Origin: Prorocentrum cordatum
Taxonomy: Eukaryota > Sar > Dinophyceae > Prorocentrales > Prorocentraceae
NCBI GenBank assembly: GCA_963575745.1
Contig: CAUYUJ010016061.1
Span: forward strand, 770,145 to 834,144
Length of the DNA stretch: 64,000 nucleotides
Reading direction: 5' to 3'
Position 1 is the first letter of the stretch. Each line of letters starts with the position of its first letter. Below are positions 52,649-63,175 of the stretch, piece after piece. A program made the position numbers and the translations under genes. The notes beneath the pieces were generated by a model that saw nothing but the letters and a program-made list of their open reading frames with translations, had not been told where the DNA came from and made no database searches.

Positions 52649-55600
52649 TTGGGGATTGACGCGCACGCCATGCTGTCGGTCTCAACGATCCTGACCAACG
52701 CGAGGGATGCGATGGAGCTCTCCGAGGCTGGCATCAGCGACCACGCGCCCCTCGTCTTGCTGATCACAGCTGCTCGCCACGTCCCGCGAGACGAGCAGCC
52801 AATCCCGACACACCTCTTCAACCACAAGAAGTACCCCGAGGCCTACTCGCCCATGCTTGCGCACTGTTCCTTAGAGGGGGAAACGGCGGAAGGTCGCTGG
52901 AGAGCAGCGAAGCAGTGCATGAAGCTAGCCGCTCGACGTGTGCGGGATGAACAGCTGAGAACCAACTTCTCCCTCCTCGTCAAGGACTCCACGGCCGAGA
53001 CCTCGTACATGGGCTTCAAATCGGCGGCGAGAGCCGTTTGGCGACAGGACGCTGTCCTTGCAGGCAGGCTCCTTGACTCCTGCCCCGCGCTGGCGACCCA
53101 CCTCAAAGTCACCGACGGCACCGTGCACATTGTGGATACCAACAGCTTTGCCACTAACTTCGACGCGATTGCTGAGCGGGTGCACTCTATGAGAAGACAA
53201 GTGGCGGAGGCCGCAGCTCGGACAGCCAACGTGCGCGACAGCGCAGCCTGGCGGAGAGTTGAACGTAAGGCCGCCAGGCACGCTCAGCTGTGGGTCCCCT
53301 GGAGGCGACGCATGATCCTCTCTGGCTTGCGCGTGGACTCTACACCGTGTGCCGCCAAGGACTCGCAGGTGGCTCAGCACGTGGTCTCCGACCCCGCGGG
53401 CATGAAGACGATTGTGGCGAACTACTGGGGTGAGATCTTCGCGAAGATGCCGAACGCTGAGCAGCTCAAGACCATGGACTCATTCTTGGACAAGCATGCA
53501 CCGCGGAACCCCGTGGTGGAACTTCCTCAACCTGCCCTCCACAACCTCGAACGAGCGGTCAGCAGGGCACCCCCAAGCGCTGCGGGACCTGACCATCTCA
53601 CGTACGCCGCATGGCGCCGCAGCCCTGGAGCGTTGCAGCATCTCCACGGGCTCATGGAGACCATCTTCAACGACGGAGTCGCCCCGCTCGACCTCAACTG
53701 GTCGATCTTCATCTGCGTCCCCAAGGGCACGGAAGAGGACGACGTCCCTGACTCATGCACTCGCACGGCATCCACTGTGCGCACTCTTTCCCTCAAGAAC
53801 TGCGACGCCAAGCTGATTGCGGCATGCGCGGATCGAGGACTGCAGCCTATTGCCACATCATCTACCTCACCCGAGCAGAAGGGCTTCACTGCTGGGCGGC
53901 GCTTCGTCGACCACATCCCTTTCTTGGACGCGGAGTGCCGCAGGGAAGGCCTCCTTCCTGATGCTGCGACCCGCCGCCCTATGTTCCTGTCGTTCGACTT
54001 CCGACAGGCCTTCCCCTCGCTCTTCAGGGAAGTCATCGAGAAGGTCCTCCCGCGCTACGGGGTCCCGCTGGGCTTTCGCAACGTGATCATGGCGCTCTAC
54101 AGCAACTGCCTCGCCTTCAGCTCCTTCCGAGCCGAGGGCGCCAGCGCGGAGCTGGAGCCGCTGTTTGCGCTCATGTGCGGCATCATGCAAGGATGCCCGC
54201 TCTCTGGCACGGTCTGGCGTCTGGCCATGAATGCTCCCATCCGCGCCCTACTGGCAGCGATCGCCGAGCACGGATCCCTCACGGCCTGCGCGGACGACCT
54301 CGGGATGCTGATCAAGAACGCAGTCGCCCTCCCGAGCATCGACCGCACCTTCGTCTCCATCGAGTTCGTCTTCAATCTGCAGCTGGCACTCCACAAGTGC
54401 GTGCTGGTCCCGCTGTGGGAGGAGATCACGGACAACACACTGCAAAACGTCAAGTCATTCCTTGCGGAGGAGGTCCCACGCTGGAGTGGCTTCCGCATCG
54501 ACTCATCGGCCAAGTACCTAGGGACCTACCTGGGCCCCGGCGTCACGGACTTTGGCATTTGGAAGGCCGCTGCGGGGAAGTGGTGGTCCCGCTGCTGGGA
54601 GCTGGCGCGCACGGGCATGGCCACCAGCCTTGCTGCCCGTGCATACAACATCAACGCGCTGCCGTGCCTCTCGTACCTGGCTCAGTTCTACTTCATCGTG
54701 CCCGCCATCTGGAAGGTCGAGTTCACCTCCCTGCACCGCTTGCTGCGCCTGCCACCGTCGTCCATGCGCAAGGCGGACATCCTCTCGATGAGTGCGTGGC
54801 GTGGCTCGCCGTCGCCGATTGGCCTCTTCCCTTACACGATCGCCGCGATGATGCGCTCAGCGGAGAACACGGTGAGGGGCTGGGATGTGCACCTCCGCCA
54901 CCTACATGAAGCTGCAGTGGAACACGTCCCACTGACCGACGTGATCAAGGGCAATTGGTCCCCACCGTGGTGGCGTACGAGAAGGGCGATCGTGCAGAAC
55001 TACGCCATGGTCTCGGACTCCATCGGCATGCTCGACATCCCCAGGCCGACCCTGGACTCGCTCTCGATCCCGATCCCGCGCAGGTGCATCTTGAAGGCGA
55101 AGACGGCGATGCTCCTGGAAGTGAAGAACGCGGCTGCTGCCATCCCCGCCAGGAAGCCCAAACGCCAAGCCACGGCGGCTGCAGCGCTCCGTGGCCTGCT
55201 GTACCCCGAGGACCTCGTCGCCATCATCCACCGGCGGCTCCGCAGATGGGGGATCGACTGCCCGCTGCCCGTCCTGCGTGAGAGATGGCCTCCGCTGCGC
55301 TGCAAGCTGACGGAGGTCCGCCCAGCATGGATGTGGTCGTGGCTGCGCACGGCGGTCAACGGCTGGACCACCTCGCGTCGCATGAGCGCCGTCATCGACG
55401 CTCGCCAGTGCATCTTCGGCTGCGACGGCGAGGACGCGCTGGAGCACTACGTTCTCTGCCCGACCCTGCGGGCGATGGCCGCGGGCGAAGGAGGAGCCGA
55501 CGCCATCGGCAGTGGCCTGGAGCTCCTCGGCCTCGGAGACGAGCAGTACCACTCGAAGCGGTCCCTCGTGGACTGCATCTTCACCATCGGCCTCATGTGC

Positions 55601-55705
55601 CAGTGCTACCACATCCAGAAGCACAGGATGGACGTGGGCCTGGCCGTGGGCGTCGACCAGCGGGCCTCCGTGAGGTTGGCCGCGCTCCATCGCATGCAGG
55701 CTTAG
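52649..55705 (+). CDS. LINE ORF2, reverse transcriptase and Cys/His knuckle
   Basis: RNA-dependent DNA polymerase of the LINE, 1,018 codons without a stop and in frame with the endonuclease part. Numbered from 52,649: the end of the endonuclease (ISDHAPLVLL, about 29-38), a ~300-residue linker, then RT motifs: RTLSLKNCDAK, EQKGFTAGRRFVDH, motif A LSFDFRQAFPS (Asp450), motif B GIMQGCPLSGT, motif C CADD (Asp549, Asp550) and motif D LHKCVLVPL. All three catalytic Asp are present. Motif C has Cys where Tyr or Phe is usual in LINEs. The C-terminus has a Cys-x3-Cys-x7-His-x3-Cys knuckle at about 55,408-55,460. The translation start is unclear because the true ORF2 start is upstream at 51,734; ATG 52,670 is the first in-frame ATG after the stop. 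Open and apparently functional at the residue level. Confidence 0.85.
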   Translation: MGIDAHAMLSVSTILTNARDAMELSEAGISDHAPLVLLITAARHVPRDEQPIPTHLFNHKKYPEAYSPMLAHCSLEGETAEGRWRAAKQCMKLAARRVRDEQLRTNFSLLVKDSTAETSYMGFKSAARAVWRQDAVLAGRLLDSCPALATHLKVTDGTVHIVDTNSFATNFDAIAERVHSMRRQVAEAAARTANVRDSAAWRRVERKAARHAQLWVPWRRRMILSGLRVDSTPCAAKDSQVAQHVVSDPAGMKTIVANYWGEIFAKMPNAEQLKTMDSFLDKHAPRNPVVELPQPALHNLERAVSRAPPSAAGPDHLTYAAWRRSPGALQHLHGLMETIFNDGVAPLDLNWSIFICVPKGTEEDDVPDSCTRTASTVRTLSLKNCDAKLIAACADRGLQPIATSSTSPEQKGFTAGRRFVDHIPFLDAECRREGLLPDAATRRPMFLSFDFRQAFPSLFREVIEKVLPRYGVPLGFRNVIMALYSNCLAFSSFRAEGASAELEPLFALMCGIMQGCPLSGTVWRLAMNAPIRALLAAIAEHGSLTACADDLGMLIKNAVALPSIDRTFVSIEFVFNLQLALHKCVLVPLWEEITDNTLQNVKSFLAEEVPRWSGFRIDSSAKYLGTYLGPGVTDFGIWKAAAGKWWSRCWELARTGMATSLAARAYNINALPCLSYLAQFYFIVPAIWKVEFTSLHRLLRLPPSSMRKADILSMSAWRGSPSPIGLFPYTIAAMMRSAENTVRGWDVHLRHLHEAAVEHVPLTDVIKGNWSPPWWRTRRAIVQNYAMVSDSIGMLDIPRPTLDSLSIPIPRRCILKAKTAMLLEVKNAAAAIPARKPKRQATAAAALRGLLYPEDLVAIIHRRLRRWGIDCPLPVLRERWPPLRCKLTEVRPAWMWSWLRTAVNGWTTSRRMSAVIDARQCIFGCDGEDALEHYVLCPTLRAMAAGEGGADAIGSGLELLGLGDEQYHSKRSLVDCIFTIGLMCQCYHIQKHRMDVGLAVGVDQRASVRLAALHRMQA

Positions 55706-55743
55706 GCGTGGTTGAAGCCCAACCGGCCCGCCGAGCTTCGTGC
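55706..55743 (+). other. LINE 3' UTR with short hairpin
   Basis: 38 nt. GGTTG (55,710-55,714) pairs with CAACC (55,720-55,724), loop AAGCC. There is no poly(A) or simple tail before the right duplication. A 3' hairpin can be the RT recognition signal in stringent-type LINEs; here that is inference. Confidence 0.55.
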
Positions 55744-55762
55744 CCTCCTCCGTAGCCATTTT
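55744..55762 (+). repeat. Right target-site duplication of the LINE
   Basis: CCTCCTCCGTAGCCATTTT, identical to 50,067-50,085. Confidence 0.8.
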
Positions 55763-55767
55763 GGCTC
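55750..55767 (+). other. SL-like motif spanning the right flank
   Basis: CCGTAGCCATTTTGGCTC matches bases 2-19 of the spliced leader and then diverges (GCG in place of AAG). It is the continuation of the pre-insertion target. Confidence 0.8.
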
Positions 55768-58360
55768 GCGATTTTGGGAATAGCCATCGGACTGTCCTAG
55801 ACGAAGGCCCTCGTCATTTCCTGCATTTTCAGCGGGATCTCTCGAGACCTCCACCCAGGGCTCCCCGAAGGCATGTCAAAAATCAAATGACGAGCGTCCA
55901 GCTCGTGCGCAGGATTTTTTATTCGATCATGTTAAGGTGGCGCTCGCATTTTTCATCTTCCGCCGGATTTGATTGTTGCCGCCCAGCAGTGTAGAGGAAT
56001 TCCAAGCTAGGCTGACAGATCGAATCAAAGCTCGAGCGGCCGGAAGCAGTACGGATTGTCGGGTCATTGCCCCCTTGGGCATTCCATTGGCCTTGCATCC
56101 GTTTCGTACGTGCAGAAACTGGCGTTCGCCAGCGCTTAGTTTTTAGGTTGGTATTTGGCCTCTTGCCTCCTTCTTCCTGATTCCGCCCCCCTCCTCCTTC
56201 CTGCTTGGCCCAGCAGCATCTTGCGCGCCTCTCAGTCGGCGGGTGACTTGCCGTGCTTTCCTGGCCGATCCAGGCAACTTTGACAGCGTCAGATATCTTC
56301 CTTCAGGGTCGGCACAAAAATTGTATAGTTTTTTAATCGTGATTCTTGTTTGTTCTCTCTCTCTCTCCCTCTCCCCCCTTCTCGCTCTCTCCCTCCTTTC
56401 CCCCTCCACTTGTCCCCTCGCGCTCTTGTGCGTGTTTGTGCAGGTCGCGTCCCGCCGTCGCTGTCGTTCGTTTTCGCGCGATTGTTTGTTATTCTTGCTG
56501 TGTGTCGTCTTATTCCGGCCTCCCCCTTTCTGCTTCATTTGGCGGCCTTGCATGGAGCGCGGGGCGCGCGCTTCGCGCGGTGCCTGTGTTGGCTCGGCCC
56601 TACCCCTCTCCTCTCTCCTTCTTCCTCTCTCCAGTCGTTTGCGTCGCTTGCTGCTTTTCCCTCTCCCGCCTTCCCCTCTCTCTCTCTCTCTCTCTCCCTC
56701 ATCCTCCTCTCCCAGGCCCCTCCGTTCTGCGCTGGTTCTGAGCGGCGCTTGGCAGCGGCCGTATTGTTTGCCTGGCGCGTCCGGCGCTTTCCCACCTTCC
56801 GCAGTATGTTCTCTCTGATTGTTCGCGCGTGGTGATAAACGTTGTTTGCCGAATGTGTTCTGCATCCCAGTCTAAGCGGGTACACAGTGATCATGCGGAA
56901 GAATCGGAGTTGGCATGGCGGAGGCGTTTTCGCTTTCGCACGGGTTTACTTGAAATGCACTATCTTCGCTTCCTCCCAAAGTGCTGCTGAGATCTTATGG
57001 ATGTCATTTCATTCCCAAATGGGGTCGATTATGTTCTGTTGCTGGTACCGACCGCCTTGTTACGGCGAAAACGATACTATCGATTGATTTGCGTCACAAA
57101 GGAATTTATCGTCAGACTTAGCAGTCGTCTCTGTCGTTACTGGCGATCTAAGCCTCCATTATGAAGTGGTTTAATTGTTTCTCGTCATGTGAATTTTGAA
57201 GTTGTCAGAATGCAACATTGGTGTTTTGAGCATGGTTTTATGCAATGTGTCAAAAATATGAGAGGTCCTTTCATGTTCGATTTGGTTTCAGATATTTTCC
57301 GCTTTTCTTCCGCTTCCTCCCGCCGCCACGCTCGTCATCTCATTAACCTTTCCAGGATCGTAACAAACATGTTTGGATCGGGTCGCCACTCGGAGCCGTG
57401 CGCGTGTACAATATCTCACCGACAAGTTCATCTCGCATTCAACGGTTTGGGCACCTACAATTTGTCTGGTCTCACGCCGCATAAATAAAAAAGAACCCCT
57501 TCGGTGAGGCCACCTACTGAGCTGGAAACAACCCACGGCACATCATCCGAATGCCTACCGTAACTGGCATGTTGATCGGTCCCTCTGTTTCGCTGTTTAT
57601 CTTCCTTCCTTTTCTCCCTCTCCAACTCATTATTTCCTCAATCGGTCCTTTGTTGGTTCTCTGCTGTCGTCGTCCCGCTACTGTCGTTGTCGTCGTTTTT
57701 TTACTTGCTCGCTCGTTCGCTCCCTCCTTCTCCCTCCTCCTTCTCCTTCTCCTCACCCCTGCCGTTCTGCATGAAAGCAGAGTACAGTGCGCGCGTCGCC
57801 TTCGTTAGGGCTTGGCCCTCCCCGCTCGCATCCTTTTCCTCCTCCCTCCTCGTCGTCGGTTTTTGTTGCTGCTACTCTCGCTTAGTATTTGTTCCTCTTT
57901 CCCTGTTTTCTTCCTCTCTCGTCGTCCGTCCTTCTGCCCTGCCTCGTTGTTCTGGGGCTGAGGCTCTTCGACACGCTTCGACTCCTTCGTATTATGGCCA
58001 AGAAATGCATTATGCAAGCTCGCACTGGATATGTCATTGGTGGTGCGCCGACCCTAACTGACAAAAAGTAAACAAATATTGCGAAAAGTATAGAACGAAG
58101 AGAATCCACACCCCCAAAAAACGAAACAAAAAGGAAGCAGTTCAGCAAGGCGATTGTATATAAAAAAGAAACGATCGGCAACGATTGTACGTGCATGTTC
58201 GCCTTGCTACAACCATGATGTGACAACTAACACGGTACTATTACAAAAATGCGAAAGAAGATAGCAATATTTATATGAATATGAATAAATATGAATATAG
58301 CAATTATGTGCGACAGATTATGGTTCTGAAATGATACCGGAAAAAAACCTATCATTTTTT
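55768..58360. other. 2.6 kb without recognised gene
   Basis: Pyrimidine-rich stretches with (CT)n near 56,355-56,375 and 56,674-56,700 and CTCC-rich 57,720-57,960. AT-rich from 58,060. No open frame with a family match. Confidence 0.45.
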
Positions 58361-58364
58361 TGTT

Positions 58365-60300
58365 TAGGGCTATGGTGTTGTTGGGCTATAGGGCTATACG
58401 GTTTCAAGGCTCTAGGGCGATTGGGCCAGTGGGCTATAAGGCTGTAGGGCTATAAGTCTAGCGGGCTATAAGGTTATAGGGCTATAGGGCGATCAGGCAC
58501 CTGGGCAACAGGGCACCCGGTCACCCGGGCGGGCCGGGCACCCGGGCACCCAGGTGGGCCGCGGAAATCGGTGGCAAGCCTCACTTAACCATATTATACC
58601 AGAGAAAAACCCAAGCAAAGTCTTTTTAGGGCGTCGGGCTATTGGGCTATATGGCGATGGGGCTATAGGGCTATGGGGCCATAGGGCGATAGGGCCACAG
58701 GGCTATAGGTCCACAGGGCTATACGGCTATAGGGCCATAAAGCTATATGGCTGTAGGGTTATAGAGCTATGGGGCTACAGGGCTATAGGGCCATAGGGTC
58801 ATGACTCTATAGGGCTGTGAGCCTATAAGGCTATAGAACCGCTCTAGGGCTATAGAGCTTTAGGGCTCTAGGGCTCCAGGGCTGTAGGCATACAGAGCTA
58901 TAAGGCTATTGGTCTATAGGGCTCTGGGGCTATAAGGCTAAAGGGCTCTCGGGCTATATGGCTATCGGGCTATAGGGATATAGGGCGGCTATAGGGCGAT
59001 AGGGCGATAGGGCTATAACGCTATGCGGCTAATGGGCTATGGGGCTAAAGGGCTATGAGGCTATAGGGCTATAGTGCTATAGGGCTGCAGGACTACAGGG
59101 CTATAAGGCACCCAGGCACTTGGGCACCCGCGCACCCTGGCACCCGGGCACCGGGGCGCCCAGGCGGGCCGCTGAAATCGGTGGCGAATCTCACCTAACC
59201 ATATGCATCCGCTAGGACCCTTACAGAGGCTAGCTCTGATTGGGGAATACTAAATCTCCGCTGTCGCGCCCCAAGGCCAGTTTTGAAGGCGGGCCGGGCG
59301 TGTACCTGCTCACCACTTCTGATTCTGAAGATTGAAAATTGGCAACAGCTTCACATATGGAGGACGGGTAAGGCGATATGGGCGGCTACAAGGCACCCGG
59401 GCACCCGGGCACCTGGGCCGTTTGGCACCCGGGCACCCAGGCTCCCGGGCATCCTGGCACCCACGCGGGCCGCGGAAATCGGTGGCAAACCTCACCTAAG
59501 CATATGACCCCGCGAGGACCCTTACAGAGGCAAGCTCTGATTGGGGAATGAATCCGCTAGGACCCCTACAGAGGCAAGCTCTGATTGGAGAATAACTTTT
59601 CCCTGTCGCACCCCGAGGCCAGTTTTGAAGGCGGGCCAGGCGTCTACGTGCTCACCATTTATGATTCTGAAATTTGAAAATTGGCAACAGCTTCACATAT
59701 GGAGGACGGGTGGTTTTCAAAATGTGGCTCTCGCCTGAGCGCCGCGCACACTCGTTCTAAATAGGGCTATGGGGCTATAGGGCTATAGGACCAGAAGGCT
59801 AAAGGGATATAGGGCTATGGAGCTATAGGGCTCTAGGGCGATAGGTACATAGAGCTACAGGGCTATACGGCTATAGGGCTGGGGTTGTAGGACAATTGGG
59901 CTATAGGACTACAGGGCTATAGGGCTTTAGATCTATAGGGTTCTAGGGCGATAGGGTTTTTGGGCTGTACGGCTATATGGCTATTGAGCTATAGGTATAT
60001 TGAGCTATTGAGTCGCAGGGCTATTGGGCTATAGGGCTATAAAAGTATAAACCCATACGCCCAGATCGTTTTTTGAGGGCCCGCAAACCCGAGGTGGACC
60101 GCGCTGGGCCGAAATAGGGGGAAAAGAGCCGCCACGGTATTGTCGTGGCGCCAGACGACGAGGCTCCTTGGGAAACTTCAGCTTGCCCCAGTACACGCCG
60201 CCCGAGTATGGCGTCTCTAGGGCTATAAGGCACCCAGGCACCCGAGCACCTGGGCACCCAGGCACCCCGGCACGGGCATCTGGGCACCCGGGCGGGCCGC
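58365..60300 (+). repeat. GGGCTATA / GGGCACCC mosaic minisatellite
   Basis: Arrays of an 8-bp unit GGGCTATA (degenerate) alternate with GGGCACCC arrays at 58,497-58,560, 59,107-59,165, 59,393-59,466 and 60,231-60,296. Each GGGCACCC array is followed by GGGCCGCGGAAATCGGTGGC (starts 58,556, 59,166, 59,467 and 60,294), and in three cases by GCTAGGACCC(C/T)TACAGA. The modules at 59,262-59,357 and 59,601-59,763 are single-unit pieces of the 83-bp composite family. Confidence 0.85.
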
Positions 60301-60660
60301 GGAAATGGGTGTCAAGGCTGATTTAAACCGTATGAATATGCTAGGACCCCTACAGATGCAATATCTGATTGGCGAATTACTCCCTTTGATAGTAATGATA
60401 AGTTTAAAATCATGATATACTGATTTCATGGTTTGTAGCGTATGATATTAACAACACATCGAAGAATTCAAACAGCTTAAATGTAAGGTTGTAGATGCTA
60501 TAATTCGCTGGTTACGATAAATCTTGAAAATTAGAATTATGGCCGAACATCGAATCTGAATTACCCTGGCGACGTACCCAACCCCTGCGCAATGCGGAGC
60601 ATGAGTAACTTGGGAGATGTTATACGGAGGTGATGACGTGACATGGGCGCATGTACTTTT
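60301..60660. other. AT-richer spacer
   Basis: The last GCTAGGACCCC module, then about 250 bp of AT-rich sequence without features. Confidence 0.5.
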
Positions 60661-60664
60661 GCGA

Positions 60665-61315
60665 GCGGCATTCGTGAGGCTCGCAGCCCCCCAAGGATGC
60701 GATGTCTCGCTCAGATCTGCCTGGTGCCTCGCTCCGCTGAACCCGCCACCAGCCTTCGAAAGTTGCCACGGTTTCGCAGATCACAGCCCCCCAAGGACGG
60801 CGAGGCCCCGCTCAGATCTGCGCGGTGCCTCACTCCGCTGGACCCACCAGCAGCATTCGAAAGTGGGGACAATTTCGCAGATCGCAGCCCCCTCGGCACG
60901 GCGAGGTCCCGCTCAGATTTGCGTGGTGCCTCACTCCGCAGGACCCACCAGCAGCATTCGAAAGTGGGGACAATTTTGCAGATCGCAGCCCCTTCGGCAC
61001 GGCGAGGTCCCGCTCAGATTTGCGTGGTGCCTCACTCCGCAGGACCCACCAGCAGCCCTCGAAAGTGGCGACAGCTTCGCAGATCGCAGCCCCTCAGGGA
61101 CGGCAAGGTCCTGCCCCGCTCAGATCCGCGCGGTGCCTCACTCCGCAGGACCCACCAGCAGCCCTCGAACGTGGCGACAGGTTCGCAGATCGCATCCCCC
61201 CAGGGACGGCGAGGTCCCGCTCAGATCCGCACGGTGCCTCACCCCACAGGACCCACCAGCAGCTTTCGAAAGTGGCGACAGCTTCGCAGGTCGCAGCCCC
61301 CCAGGGAAGCCGACC
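60665..61315 (+). repeat. 101-bp satellite array B, six units
   Basis: TCAGAT(C/T)TGCG at 60,711, 60,812, 60,913, 61,014, 61,120 and 61,221: spacing 101, 101, 101, 106 and 101. Units share GGACCCACCAGCAGC, TTCGAAAGTGG, TTCGCAGATCGCAGCCCC and GACGGCGAGGTCCCGC. Same family as array A (43.4-44.8 kb) but far more uniform. Confidence 0.92.
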
Positions 61316-62269
61316 ACAGGGGGGGGCGGGAGAAGGACGCGACCACACCCCTCTATTCAAAACGAATCCCCGACCAAGGAGGTGTTGGGAAAAATCTCAT
61401 TCGACAACATTCACATTAATGATTTATTAATGTTATGGAATTCTCTAGCCAAAGAGGCTTTGGGACGACGACATCCGGGAGTACATCAACAAACAATATA
61501 CCGGCATGTCATGGCAGCATTGCGCGAAGCAGCATGATATGTGGAGTGTTTTGGAGGAAGGGTTTGTGAGAGAGTGAGCATCTTGAGCCGTGTGTAGTGT
61601 ACATGCATGTAGTTTTCCACACATGTCAATGCATTGATAGTCACAGTCTTTCCAATGCGAGGGACTGCGTGTCCCATGCGCCTGCCCTCTGAGAGATCCG
61701 CCCCCCGCCCCTCGGGGCTGGAATGCGGGCCTGTCTGTCTGTCTGTCTGTCTGTCTATGGAATTATATATACCAAAATTTGTGATATTCCTTCGTTAAGA
61801 GTTTAGCCATGTCAATCGTGTTTGTTACTATTGTCGAACATGTTACGTTATGTTTGGTTGTGCTCTCCATGTGCAGTGTCTTCTTGTATGGTTTGCCTTG
61901 CGGTGTTGTTTTGTTGTGTCGTACCGTAAGTGATAATGTTTCTGTGTGCATTATTTGTTCGTTTCCCTTCCAAGTGAACCGTTTGAAGATCAAACTGTGC
62001 GTTTAGCGTGTCCGCTCGGTTTTGCTTTTTCACTTCATCCTACTGGTTCCTAATAGCATGTTAGAATTGATATGTTTGTGTTACGGGTTGGAATTTCCGA
62101 CTACACATCCGCTAATAAACAACATCCTTATGAGAGGGAAGCCGGTATGATCTTGCAAGGGTTTCATTGGCAGCGAGCATGAACGGGGTAAGGTAGTTCA
62201 TTTGTCTGGACTGTATGTATGATTATATGCATACATTAACGTATACACACAAACACAACTAAAGAATTG
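61316..62269. repeat. Spacer with (GTCT)n microsatellite
   Basis: CTGTCTGTCTGTCTGTCTGT at about 61,733-61,757; the rest is AT-richer, without recognised genes. Confidence 0.55.
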
Positions 62270-62955
62270 TTGACGTTTCGCGTATCCCCACCAGCCGGTC
62301 GGCTGAAGTAACCCCACCCAGGCTTTGCCCGTGTGAGTGCGGGCCGTGATGCAGAGGCACTGGCTGAAGGCCCTACCTTGTGCATCACCTGTCGAAGCTC
62401 TTTGCCGTGTGCCTATTGGCCTCACCCCCATCGGTGGCTTGGTGGGTGATCGGCGTTCTCGGCGACGTACGCGCACTGGGTTCCACGTGAGCGAGCCCGC
62501 CTCGCTTCCTCCCCAGTTGCGCTCCTTTTCTCCGCTCGCCCCCCCCGGCCCCCTCCTCCCCGGTTGCCGGTCGGTTCTCCACCTGCGGGTCTGGCCAGGT
62601 TTCCGTCTGCCCATCCGTGGCCGCCCTCCTCTGCTGACATCCGCCCAGCGGCTTTTGCTTGGGTCTGCGTGCCTCCGGCAGGGTTTCGGTTCGGCCCGAC
62701 CTGCGGGTTGGCCTGTGCTCGATGGTTGCCCAACTGTGGCCGCCCATCTTCCTAATTTGTTTGCAGGTGCATTTCGCGCGTTCTCGCGCCAATTATCTGT
62801 CGCTGTGCCCCAGCCTCGGTCATACCGCCCTCTGGACTTTTCCTTGCGGGCCGCAGAACAAAAAAAGTATCCCCACCAGCCCGCTTTTCGCTTCCGCTGC
62901 CTAGTCGTGGCCCGGCTACAGTTTGGACGCTTGTTGACCCGCTTCACGAGGCCGC
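62270..62955. repeat. Linker with GTAT..CACCAG boxes
   Basis: Boxes at 62,275 (GACGTTTCGCGTAT, CCCCACCAGCC), 62,872 (AAAAAAAGTATCCCCACCAG) and 62,961. Corresponds in place to 10,986-12,115. No gene. Confidence 0.5.
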
Positions 62956-62956
62956 T

Positions 62957-63140
62957 GACCAAAAAAATATCACCACCAGCCCATGCAGAAACGATGACCT
63001 GGATAATTGAGGGAGAAGGGAGGAAGAGACGCACATAGTGAAACAGCGTGGGCAACAACGGTAAATTCGGAGATCTTTGGAAGCGAATGGTACGGGGGTT
63101 GTTGGTGGTTCTGTTGTTGCTGTTGGTAGTGGTTGTGGTG

Positions 63141-63175
<35 letters not shown>

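Larger units (their letters stand above)
50086..55743 (+). mobile_element. SL-capped LINE retrotransposon, near full length
   Basis: 5,658 bp between perfect 19-bp direct repeats. Order: spliced leader (50,086-50,107), 5' UTR, ORF1 (50,260-51,672), ORF2 with endonuclease and reverse transcriptase (51,734-55,705, one internal stop), and a 38-bp 3' UTR with a small hairpin and no poly(A). ORF1 plus APE-type endonuclease plus RT plus a C-terminal Cys/His knuckle is the layout of L1- or I-type LINEs. The leader at the exact 5' boundary indicates that the transcript was trans-spliced before target-primed reverse transcription. One stop and one insertion in the endonuclease suggest it is not now autonomous. 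Confidence 0.85.

Noticed and set aside
56243-56818. 191-codon Leu/Ser-rich open frame
   Set aside because: Produced by CT-rich sequence; hydrophobic low complexity, no family, competing frames open.
58365-60230. Telomere-like repeat
   Set aside because: GGGCTATA is not TTTAGGG, is degenerate, and is interspersed with other modules inside the contig.
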